Positions 35,381 through 43,101 of a stretch of 64,000 nucleotides of DNA are shown piece after piece (the first letter of the stretch is position 1; each line of letters begins with the position of its first letter). Origin of the DNA: Cohnella abietis. GTDB lineage: Bacteria > Bacillota > Bacilli > Paenibacillales > Paenibacillaceae. The stretch covers positions 2,509,501 to 2,573,500 of the forward strand of contig NZ_AP019400.1 in NCBI RefSeq assembly GCF_004295585.1. Reading direction: 5' to 3'. The notes below the pieces were generated by a model. That model had not been told where the DNA came from and made no database searches. It saw nothing but the letters and a program-made list of their open reading frames with translations. Both the position numbers and the translations under genes were made by a program.

Positions 35381-36178
35381 ATGAAGGAAATGGAAGAAAA
35401 ACAGGAACGATACACGATTCAGTCCATAGACAAGGCGCTGGATTTAATAGAGTTACTGTCTGAACGCGGATCTATGAGTCTTATAGAATTAACGGACATG
35501 CTCAATCAGCCGAAGTCTTCGACATACCGAATCGTACTGACATTGGAAAATCGGGGCTTCATTAGTCGTAGCGACGAGGATGGTAAATATTGTTTAGGTT
35601 ATAAACAATTGATCATCACGAAAAATTTATTAGAGCGAAATAATATTCGGTCTGCATCTTTGCTCGAAATGAAAAAGCTGTCTGACTTATATGGTGACAC
35701 AGTCAACCTCGGAGTCTTGATTGACGGTGAAATTATGTATTTAGAAATTATTGAGAGTACGCATGCTTTGAGGATGACCGACTCCATAGGGTCGAAATCT
35801 CCGTTTCATGCAACCGCAATGGGAAAAGCGATTACTGCTCATTTACCGGAGCAGGTTCTTCAAGAGCTGTTGAATCGGCATGGCCTTCCTCCTGTGACTC
35901 AGCAGACGATTACATCTCCTGAACGGTTCAAGGAAGAATTAGAGAAGGTACGCAATAATGGTTATGCTCTCGATAATCAGGAAATAGTGGAAGGAGCCCA
36001 TTGTGTTGCGGCACCTATATTCGGCCTGTTTGGCAACGTTTATGGGGCCATAAGCATGTCTGGTCCAATGCATCGATATAGCGCCGACAAAATCATGGGA
36101 ATCTCAGAGCACGTGGCCGCAGCGGCAGCCGCAATATCTCATAAATTAGGTAATGCCCAAGCGACTGCTACGCAGTGA
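35381..36178 (+). CDS. IclR family transcriptional regulator
   Basis: Regulator of 265 aa. The N-terminal winged helix-turn-helix (SLIELTDMLNQPKSSTYRIVLTLENRGFI) is followed by the IclR effector domain (GSKSPFHATAMGKAI, GAHCVAAPIFGLFGNVYGAISMSGP). ATG 35381 has GGAAAGGAG upstream. It is upstream of, and same-strand with, the importer/GH123 genes and is separated from them by a terminator, so it likely controls them from the promoter at 36309. Related KdgR-like members sense sugar acids. Unlike the IclR pair at 47101/59374 it is a separate branch. Confidence 0.9.
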   Translation: MKEMEEKQERYTIQSIDKALDLIELLSERGSMSLIELTDMLNQPKSSTYRIVLTLENRGFISRSDEDGKYCLGYKQLIITKNLLERNNIRSASLLEMKKLSDLYGDTVNLGVLIDGEIMYLEIIESTHALRMTDSIGSKSPFHATAMGKAITAHLPEQVLQELLNRHGLPPVTQQTITSPERFKEELEKVRNNGYALDNQEIVEGAHCVAAPIFGLFGNVYGAISMSGPMHRYSADKIMGISEHVAAAAAAISHKLGNAQATATQ

Positions 36179-36228
36179 GGGTGAAGCTTTGCAGCTAAGC
36201 GCAAGTCATATAGCAAGCTTACTAAAAT

Positions 36229-36270
36229 AAACCAAGCGACTAGATTCTATCTTGTTAGCTTGGTTTTTTG
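36229..36270 (+). terminator. Rho-independent terminator after IclR gene
   Basis: Stem AAACCAAGC (36229-36237) with GCTTGGTTT (36258-36266), a partly paired interior and a run of six T. Confidence 0.82.
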
Positions 36271-36308
36271 ATTATTTAACTTACGAATGCAGATATAGAA
36301 AAAAATGG

Positions 36309-36336
36309 TTTACAAATAAATCCGCCATGCTATAAT
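36309..36336 (+). promoter_or_regulatory. SigA-type promoter of importer operon
   Basis: -35 TTTACA (36309-36314), 16-base spacer, -10 TATAAT (36331-36336), 70 bases before the binding-protein start. Confidence 0.65.
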
Positions 36337-36405
36337 ACAAATGAAACATTAGTACCACAGGTTAAAACCAAAACAAAAAAAGGGAGAACTAGAGGAGGAT
36401 TTCTT

Positions 36406-38154
36406 ATGAGTCGCAATAAGATGTCAAAGGCCTTATTGTACTTGGCGTTAACGGTCGCATTGATTTTGCCAACTGCCTGTAGCTCGGGGAATACGGACGA
36501 AGCTTCACCAACGGTGTCCAACAAGCAGAATGAGAAGGCAACAGAAAGTAGCAAGCCAACTGAAGGGGCCAATACCGCTGAGAGCGCGCTTCCGGCCGAT
36601 CCAATGGGAAAATACGATCCTCCGATTGAAATTTCTACCCTTAGTTCCCTGGACAGTGATGTAAAGTTTCCAGAAGGGGAATCACCTGAAAACAACATTT
36701 GGACCAAAACCTACGAAGAACAATTAGGAATCAAGATCAAGATCAAATGGACGGGCCCAAGTGAGCAGGCTGCACAAAAGGTTAACCTCATGATCGTATC
36801 CGAAGAATTGCCGAATATTTTGTCAGTTAACGACAATCAATTTCAGCAGCTTTACGATGCTGGCATGCTCGAGGATTTAACCGATGCGTACGAAAAATAT
36901 GCAACTCCATTTTTGAAGGAACAGCTTACATACGATGGTGGTCGCGCGATGAAATCCGCCACCCGAGATGGGAAATTGTACAGTATTCCTACTTTCCTGG
37001 ACCCGCTTGATGATACGGCAATGCTGTGGGTACGTACAGACTGGTTGAAAAAGTTAAATTTACCTGAACCAAAAACGATGGCTGATTTTGAGAAAATTGC
37101 GGAAGCGTTTACGACGCAGGACCCCGATGGGGATAAGAAAAACAACACGCCCGGATTCACCGTTACCTCGGATATTACGTATCATTTATCCCCATTCTTT
37201 AACGGATATCACGCTTATCCCGCTTTCCAGCAGCAGATGGGGTATCCGGTTAAATGGCTGAAGGATTCATCCGGTCAACTGGTCACAGGGCTATTCCAAC
37301 CGGAAATGACAACGGCCTTGCAGAAGCTGCAGGATTTCTACAAGAAGGGTTGGATCGATAAACAATACGCCGCTCAAGACTATGATACATTGACGAAAGC
37401 AATAGCTAACGGCAAGGTAGGCATGCTGTTCGGGGTTTGGTGGTATCCGTCATGGCCGCTTCAGGAAAGCGTTAACAAAGATCCTAACGCGGATTGGAAG
37501 GCTTATCCGATTCCTTCGGTCGACGGAACACCGGCAAAAACATCGGCCACAGGTCTTTGGCTCCGCAATCATAATGTCGTCATCAAAGGCTACAAAAACC
37601 CCGAAGCACTCATTAAGCTTGCGAACTTGACGCTTGAGAAGTCCTTCGGCAAAACAGCTGAACCGGAAGTCTATCTGAACAAGGCTGACCCGACAAAAGG
37701 AAACGCGATGTGGAAGTACAGCGCGGTGTGGGTTGAACTGGGTCACAAAAACCTGCTCAAATTCCAGAAGGTCAAAAATGCTTTGGAAACGAAAAATTCA
37801 GATGGCTTAAATGTAGATGAAATGAACACGTACAACAATGTTCTAAAGTACGAGTCCGGGGATGCCACCCATTGGAATTATGAAAAGTTATACGGCATAG
37901 ACGGATCTTGGAATGTCACAATTGATAACGAGAAAAATGATCTTTTCCAATATGACGAATTTACGGGTTCTCCGACCAAGACGATGGTTGAAAAAGGGCC
38001 GATCATTATGAAGAAGTTAAATGAAACCGTAAACAGGATCATTATGGGCGCGTCTATTAACGAATGGGATAAATTCCAGGATTATTGGAAATCCAATGGC
38101 GGCGATGAAATTACGAAGGAAGTTAATGAGTGGTATAAGCTTCAAAATAAATAA
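36406..38154 (+). CDS. ABC transporter substrate-binding lipoprotein, LplA/YtcQ type
   Basis: Large binding lipoprotein of 582 aa, the size typical of the LplA/YtcQ branch. The signal ends in lipobox LPTAC (C25), then a Ser/Glu/Thr-rich tether, then the binding domain (NNIWTKTYEEQLGIKIKIKW, MLWVRTDWLKKLNLPEPKTMADF, a family signature). ATG 36406 has GAGGAGG upstream. It is followed by its two permeases. Substrate probably an oligosaccharide; not determinable. Confidence 0.92.
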   Translation: MSRNKMSKALLYLALTVALILPTACSSGNTDEASPTVSNKQNEKATESSKPTEGANTAESALPADPMGKYDPPIEISTLSSLDSDVKFPEGESPENNIWTKTYEEQLGIKIKIKWTGPSEQAAQKVNLMIVSEELPNILSVNDNQFQQLYDAGMLEDLTDAYEKYATPFLKEQLTYDGGRAMKSATRDGKLYSIPTFLDPLDDTAMLWVRTDWLKKLNLPEPKTMADFEKIAEAFTTQDPDGDKKNNTPGFTVTSDITYHLSPFFNGYHAYPAFQQQMGYPVKWLKDSSGQLVTGLFQPEMTTALQKLQDFYKKGWIDKQYAAQDYDTLTKAIANGKVGMLFGVWWYPSWPLQESVNKDPNADWKAYPIPSVDGTPAKTSATGLWLRNHNVVIKGYKNPEALIKLANLTLEKSFGKTAEPEVYLNKADPTKGNAMWKYSAVWVELGHKNLLKFQKVKNALETKNSDGLNVDEMNTYNNVLKYESGDATHWNYEKLYGIDGSWNVTIDNEKNDLFQYDEFTGSPTKTMVEKGPIIMKKLNETVNRIIMGASINEWDKFQDYWKSNGGDEITKEVNEWYKLQNK

Positions 38155-38256
38155 CACCCATCTATCAATTGAAATGAGGAAGGAAGGGAAGCGAAAAATG
38201 AAACCGCTTTCCTTCCGCCTACAAAACTATCATCGAGGGAGGCAGTCCTCCAGTCT

Positions 38257-39168
38257 ATGGCAATCAAACGGGAGTTCAAACGCAATTACGCTTTATATTT
38301 GATGCTTCTACCCGCGATTATCCTGGTTCTCACCTACAGCTACGGACCAATGGCGGGATTGGTGATCGCCTTTGAAAAATTCACTCCTGCCAGAGGGATT
38401 TTCGGCTCTAAGTGGGTCGGATGGCAAAATTTCAATTATGTCATAGGGCTTCCTGAGACGATTCATATTTTATGGAATACGGTTTTTATCGCGCTCATGA
38501 AGATCATTGCCGGTCTTATTTTTCCCATTTTTATTTCGATTCTGTTGAATGAGATAAGAACAAAATGGTTCAAAAATAGCATTCAAACCATTATTTATAT
38601 GCCTTACTTTCTGTCATGGATTATCGTAGGGGGCATTTTGTACGATATGTTGGGCAGAGACGGTATTGTGAATGCCACCCTCAGCTATTTTAACTTGCCT
38701 AACGTCTTCTTCTTTGGAAATGATACTTTATTTCCGTACCTTCTCGTTACAACCGATTTATGGAAAACATTTGGTTATTCCACCATTATCTATTTGGCGG
38801 CTATTGTGGGCATTAATCCGACTCTATATGAAGCAGCTATTGTTGACGGGGCGAGCCGTTGGCGGCAAATCTTTCATGTAACCTTGCCGGGGATGGCTCC
38901 CATAATCGTACTGCTAGCGACGCTCAGCATTGGTAGCGTTCTAAACGCAGGGTTTGAACAAGTCCTTGTGCTGACAAACAATAATTCTAATACGCTGGTT
39001 CTGAATAGTGGCGAAATTATTGATACCTTTGTCTACAGACTCGGAATTGCCAATGCCCAATACGGACTGGCTACTGCGGTGGGGTTATTCAAATCGTTTG
39101 TATCCTTTATTCTCGTTTCGCTGTCGTACTTCTTGGCTTATAAAGCGATCAACTACAGAATCTTCTGA
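38257..39168 (+). CDS. ABC transporter permease, LplB type
   Basis: Permease of 303 aa with about six membrane segments (LYLMLLPAIILVLTYSYGPM at the N terminus, typical of LplB). The EAA loop is EAAIVDGASRWRQIFHVTLPGMAP. ATG 38257 has GAGGGAGG 14 bases upstream, longer than usual; a small GGAGG...CCTCC hairpin between could shorten the distance. Partner of 36406 and 39185. Confidence 0.92.
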   Translation: MAIKREFKRNYALYLMLLPAIILVLTYSYGPMAGLVIAFEKFTPARGIFGSKWVGWQNFNYVIGLPETIHILWNTVFIALMKIIAGLIFPIFISILLNEIRTKWFKNSIQTIIYMPYFLSWIIVGGILYDMLGRDGIVNATLSYFNLPNVFFFGNDTLFPYLLVTTDLWKTFGYSTIIYLAAIVGINPTLYEAAIVDGASRWRQIFHVTLPGMAPIIVLLATLSIGSVLNAGFEQVLVLTNNNSNTLVLNSGEIIDTFVYRLGIANAQYGLATAVGLFKSFVSFILVSLSYFLAYKAINYRIF

Positions 39169-39184
39169 AGAAGGAGGCGTGTGT

Positions 39185-40069
39185 ATGGATGTTGGTCATT
39201 CAACTGGAAGGAAATTGTTCCTGATTGCAAATAATGTGTTTCTTCTTTTGCTGGCATTGAGCTGTTTACTTCCATTTATCCACATCTTGGCGGTCTCCTT
39301 CAGCTCGCCAGCAGCGTCGACTGCAGGAGAGGTTAAGCTGTGGCCGGTCGAATTCACGTGGAAAGCTTATGAATATGTCATCGCAAAGAAGGAGTATTTG
39401 CAATCCTTATCGGTGTCATTCAAAAGAGTCGTGCTCGGCACAGCTATTAATATGTTACTAACGGTACTTACAGCATATCCACTGTCCAAAACCATTAGGG
39501 CTTTCCCTATGAGAACGGTATTTGCATGGTTCTTTGTTTTTACGATCCTTTTCGGGGGCGGCCTCATTCCGTGGTATATCGTAGTTAAGTACACGGGACT
39601 AATGAATTCGCTATGGGCCTTGGTTGTACCTGGCGCTGTACAGGTGTACAGCATCATCATTCTCTTGAATTTTTTCAGGCAGCTGCCGCGAGAGCTAGAG
39701 GAATCCGCCTTCTTGGACGGTGCGGGACACATGAGCGTTTTATTACGCATCTATATTCCATTGTCTGGTCCAGCGCTTGCCACACTCTTGCTATTTTCCA
39801 TAGTCGATCATTGGAACGCCTGGTTTGATGGTTTGATCCTGATGAACTCTCCCGCCAAGTATCCACTGCAATCTTACATGCAAACGATTGTCGTCAACAT
39901 GTCTTCTCTCTTTCTGAATACAACCAATTCGGAAATGTTAAAAGAAATTAATGATCGAACGGTAAAGGCAGCACAGATTCTAGTTGGCGCACTTCCAGTA
40001 CTGCTTGCCTATCCTTTTTTACAAAGACATTTTATTAAAGGAATCGTGTTAGGCAGCGTTAAGGAATAA
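39185..40069 (+). CDS. ABC transporter permease, YtcP/LplC type
   Basis: Permease of 294 aa with the EAA loop ESAFLDGAGHMSVLLRIYIPLSGPA and the C terminus HFIKGIVLGSVKE common in this branch. ATG 39185 has AAGGAGG upstream; longer in-frame starts lie inside the previous gene. It lies 16 bases after that gene. No ATPase gene nearby. Confidence 0.92.
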   Translation: MDVGHSTGRKLFLIANNVFLLLLALSCLLPFIHILAVSFSSPAASTAGEVKLWPVEFTWKAYEYVIAKKEYLQSLSVSFKRVVLGTAINMLLTVLTAYPLSKTIRAFPMRTVFAWFFVFTILFGGGLIPWYIVVKYTGLMNSLWALVVPGAVQVYSIIILLNFFRQLPRELEESAFLDGAGHMSVLLRIYIPLSGPALATLLLFSIVDHWNAWFDGLILMNSPAKYPLQSYMQTIVVNMSSLFLNTTNSEMLKEINDRTVKAAQILVGALPVLLAYPFLQRHFIKGIVLGSVKE

Positions 40070-40115
40070 GGCTTTTCATCGATTATTTATAACTCAACTA
40101 AGGAGAGATCATAAG

Positions 40116-41405
40116 ATGGATCAACTTACAGCCGTTCTTATTGGGGCGGGTGGCAGAGGCTTTCACAGCTATGCTAGCTATGCGCTTGATTTCCCTCATG
40201 AATTGAAAATCGTAGCCGTTGCTGAGCCGAACGCTTCAAGAAGAGCAAGCTTCGCAGAAGCGCACGGTATTCCGGAACAAAGCTGCTATGAATCGTGGGA
40301 GCCACTGCTAGAGCAGTCGCCGGTGGCCGACATCGCCTTGATCTGTACGCAGGATCGCATGCACTTCGAGCCTGTAATGCTAGCGTTGAAACAAAAATAT
40401 CATGTGTTACTAGAAAAGCCGATGTCGCCAAGCCCAATGGAATGTATTCAGATTGAACGTGCAGCGAAGGAGAATGGCCGTCTGTTAACTGTCTGCCATG
40501 TCATGCGATATGCCCCTTTATGGTCAGTAATCAAGAGATTTATAGACGAGGGCAAAATCGGACAGATCGTATCCATTCAATTAAACGAAAATGTCGGCTA
40601 TTGGCATATTGCTCATAGCTTTGTCCGTGGACCATGGAACAATTCTGATACGTCAAGTCCGATGATTCTTGCCAAGTCATGCCATGACATGGACATGTTG
40701 GCTTGGTTAATGGACCAGCCTTGCACAAGGGTGAGCTCGTTCGGCTCCTTGATGCATTTTCATTCCGGCAACGCGCCGGAAGGATCGACGGATTTCTGCA
40801 TTGACGGCTGTGCGGTAGAAGCGACCTGCCCATATTCTGCACCTCGGTTTTACTTGTCGGGGGAAGGCAAGTCATTTTACTCGAAGTATTTTACTAATGA
40901 TTTCACTGGTGAACCTTCCCGCGACAAAATTGTTCAGGGGCTGCGAGAGTCCTCATACGGACGATGTGTGTACAAAAGCGACAACAACGTTGTTGATCAT
41001 CAAGTGGTTAATATGGAATTCGCCAATGGGGCAACTGCGACATTCAGTATGTGTGGCTTCACGCTTGAGCCGCAGCGAGTCATTCAGATTATGGGGACAA
41101 AAGGTGAAATTCGGGGGCAAGACGACCAAATTGTGCTGCGTGATTTTCTAACACATGAGGAGACTCGGGTGGCGATTCCCCACCAAACCGGACACGATGG
41201 AGCTGACAAAGCGATCATGCGCAATTACCTTCATGAAGTACGACATTATCATGGTCAGGAAAGCCGATCCTCTGCATCTGCTTCCGTGCAAAGTCATATG
41301 ATGGCTTTCGCTGCCGAGCAATCGCGTCTTCGCAAAGGAGCATCGATCGAGCTGGCAGAGTTCTATGATGAGATTGCGGAATCGTTTACTCAAGTTGGAC
41401 GTTAA
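40116..41405 (+). CDS. Gfo/Idh/MocA family oxidoreductase
   Basis: NAD(P)-dependent sugar dehydrogenase-type protein of 429 aa. The N-terminal Rossmann fold starts with LIGAGGRGFHSYA; EKPMSPSPMEC is the family EKP motif (catalytic Lys). SSPMILAKSCHDMDMLAWLM holds the His/Asp pair near the active site. ATG 40116 follows AAGGAGAG. It sits between an importer and a GH123-like protein; related enzymes act on nucleotide sugars, inositols or glycosides by an NAD-assisted redox mechanism. Substrate unknown. Confidence 0.9.
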   Translation: MDQLTAVLIGAGGRGFHSYASYALDFPHELKIVAVAEPNASRRASFAEAHGIPEQSCYESWEPLLEQSPVADIALICTQDRMHFEPVMLALKQKYHVLLEKPMSPSPMECIQIERAAKENGRLLTVCHVMRYAPLWSVIKRFIDEGKIGQIVSIQLNENVGYWHIAHSFVRGPWNNSDTSSPMILAKSCHDMDMLAWLMDQPCTRVSSFGSLMHFHSGNAPEGSTDFCIDGCAVEATCPYSAPRFYLSGEGKSFYSKYFTNDFTGEPSRDKIVQGLRESSYGRCVYKSDNNVVDHQVVNMEFANGATATFSMCGFTLEPQRVIQIMGTKGEIRGQDDQIVLRDFLTHEETRVAIPHQTGHDGADKAIMRNYLHEVRHYHGQESRSSASASVQSHMMAFAAEQSRLRKGASIELAEFYDEIAESFTQVGR

Positions 41406-41427
41406 TAGCAGAAGGGGGGAACGACAA

Positions 41428-42969
41428 ATGGCAAATACACAAAAAACGTTGTCTTTATCGGTATGGACCGCATCGAGTCAGGAAAGAGTCAGACAGGACG
41501 ATCCGGCGGGAGAAAGCTTAAATATAGAACTTTTCGCCGCAAGAGGTGAATATGAATCGTTTCAAGTTGCGCTCAAAGCGCCGGAGGGAGAACACCGCAA
41601 TGTCCATTTTGTAGTCAGCGACCTGAAGGGGACCGGTGACTCCTTTATTTCTAAATCTAATCTTACCCTGTACAGGGAGCACTATGTCTATATCAGTGAA
41701 TCCAGTCCGCAGAGGGGAACCGTATTACCAGAGGGACCTGGATGGTATCCCGATGCACTGATTCCTTTTATTGACCCGGCCACGAATGAACCTCCTTCTG
41801 GTGGCGAATTAATAGCCGTTCCTTTTGCGCTTGAGAATAATAGCAATCAAGTAATTTGGGTGGACATTCAAGTGCCGAGGGATGCCGAGGCAGGACACTA
41901 TTCGGGTAGCTATATCGTTTCAAGCGAACATGGTGAGGTGACCGGCCAAATTTCCTTGACGGTGTGGAATTTCGAGCTTCCATTGAAACCTTCATTGAAA
42001 TCTACCTTTTTAATCTGGAGCAGCAGAAAGAAAAGCACGGTAGAAGAGCTATTGAAGCATAAGCTCATGTGCCAGCAATGGAATTTGAGCGAGGAAGAGA
42101 AAGGTGCAGCTCCAACTAGTGAAGGGGAATGGATAGAGAAGTATGGAGTCAACTGCTCAGGACTCGGATTCTGGAGCAAGGCGGACACTTTCAACGGCGT
42201 TATGCCCCCGCCTCCGACTGTGGAAGAAATTCAAGCTGCCGCTAGCGCACATCCGTCGAACCTGTTTCTTTACAACTATACTGCCGACGAGATAGGACAT
42301 TACACAAGCTTGTATGAGCCGATTAAAGCTTGGGCCAGAAATCTTCACGAGGCTGGGGTAGCTAACCTGATTACGATGGCGCCCGTTCCCGAGCTTTATG
42401 ACGACGGTTCGGGAAGTGGCAGGTCTGCTGTTGATATTTGGGTCATCCTTCCTCTTCAGTACGATAAAGATCGCATACAAGAGGTGCTCGCCAAGGGGGA
42501 TGAGGTATGGTCCTATAACTGCTGTGTTCAGGATGATTACTCTCCCAAATGGCAAATCGATTTTAATCCGATCGAATACCGGATTCAACCCGGGTTTATC
42601 AACCAAAGTCTTGGAATGACGGGTATTCTGTATTGGAGGGTCGACTTCTGGACGGAGGATCCCTGGCACGACGTTCTTACCTTAAGGGCGGACGGTATGG
42701 AGTTTAACGGCGAGGGGATGCTTGTTTATCCTGGAGAGCAGGTCGGCATTGACGGCGTCGTTCCGTCTATCAGGCTTAAAGCGATTAGAAAGGGAATCGA
42801 GGATTATGAATATATCGAGATTCTCAAAAACCTCGGACATGAACAATGGGCACTTGAAATATCTCAAAGTGTTGGCCCGGATTGGCACAATTGGACAAAG
42901 GATCATCACAAGCTTGAGTGGGCTAGAAAACAATTGGGGGAAAGAATCAACGATCTAATGACAAAGTGA
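41428..42969 (+). CDS. DUF4091/GH123-like glycosidase
   Basis: Protein of about 513 aa without a signal peptide. An N-terminal beta-sandwich (FAARGEYESFQVALKAPEGE) is followed by a TIM-barrel part. Its C-terminal RLKAIRKGIEDYEYIEILKNLG is the hallmark of DUF4091, found in family 123 beta-N-acetylgalactosaminidases. NYTADEIGHYTSLYEP holds an Asp-Glu pair where GH123 enzymes place their catalytic pair. ATG 41428 has AGAAGGGGG upstream; the earlier in-frame ATG at 41365 is inside the previous gene. It may cut a HexNAc- or related glycoside imported by the adjacent transporter. Confidence 0.75.
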   Translation: MANTQKTLSLSVWTASSQERVRQDDPAGESLNIELFAARGEYESFQVALKAPEGEHRNVHFVVSDLKGTGDSFISKSNLTLYREHYVYISESSPQRGTVLPEGPGWYPDALIPFIDPATNEPPSGGELIAVPFALENNSNQVIWVDIQVPRDAEAGHYSGSYIVSSEHGEVTGQISLTVWNFELPLKPSLKSTFLIWSSRKKSTVEELLKHKLMCQQWNLSEEEKGAAPTSEGEWIEKYGVNCSGLGFWSKADTFNGVMPPPPTVEEIQAAASAHPSNLFLYNYTADEIGHYTSLYEPIKAWARNLHEAGVANLITMAPVPELYDDGSGSGRSAVDIWVILPLQYDKDRIQEVLAKGDEVWSYNCCVQDDYSPKWQIDFNPIEYRIQPGFINQSLGMTGILYWRVDFWTEDPWHDVLTLRADGMEFNGEGMLVYPGEQVGIDGVVPSIRLKAIRKGIEDYEYIEILKNLGHEQWALEISQSVGPDWHNWTKDHHKLEWARKQLGERINDLMTK

Positions 42970-42970
42970 A

Positions 42971-43078
42971 GGAAGCGAAGCGTATGCATGCATGGAGTTC
43001 ATGGCGTCCGATGAATCGCGTTACATGACTGGCCATTGCTTGGTTGTTGATGGTGGGCAATTGATCAAACTATCCTGA
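42971..43078 (+). pseudogene. C-terminal remnant of an SDR dehydrogenase gene
   Basis: Immediately after the previous stop, a 35-codon open stretch reads as an SDR tail: EFMASDESRYMTGHCLVVDGG followed by QLI and a stop at 43078. No start, RBS or upstream SDR sequence is present, so most of the gene is gone. It suggests that the GH123-like gene and the secreted CBM gene were brought together by a deletion that removed an SDR gene. Confidence 0.75.
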
Positions 43079-43101
43079 AAAGTTGAAGGGAGTAGATGAC
43101 A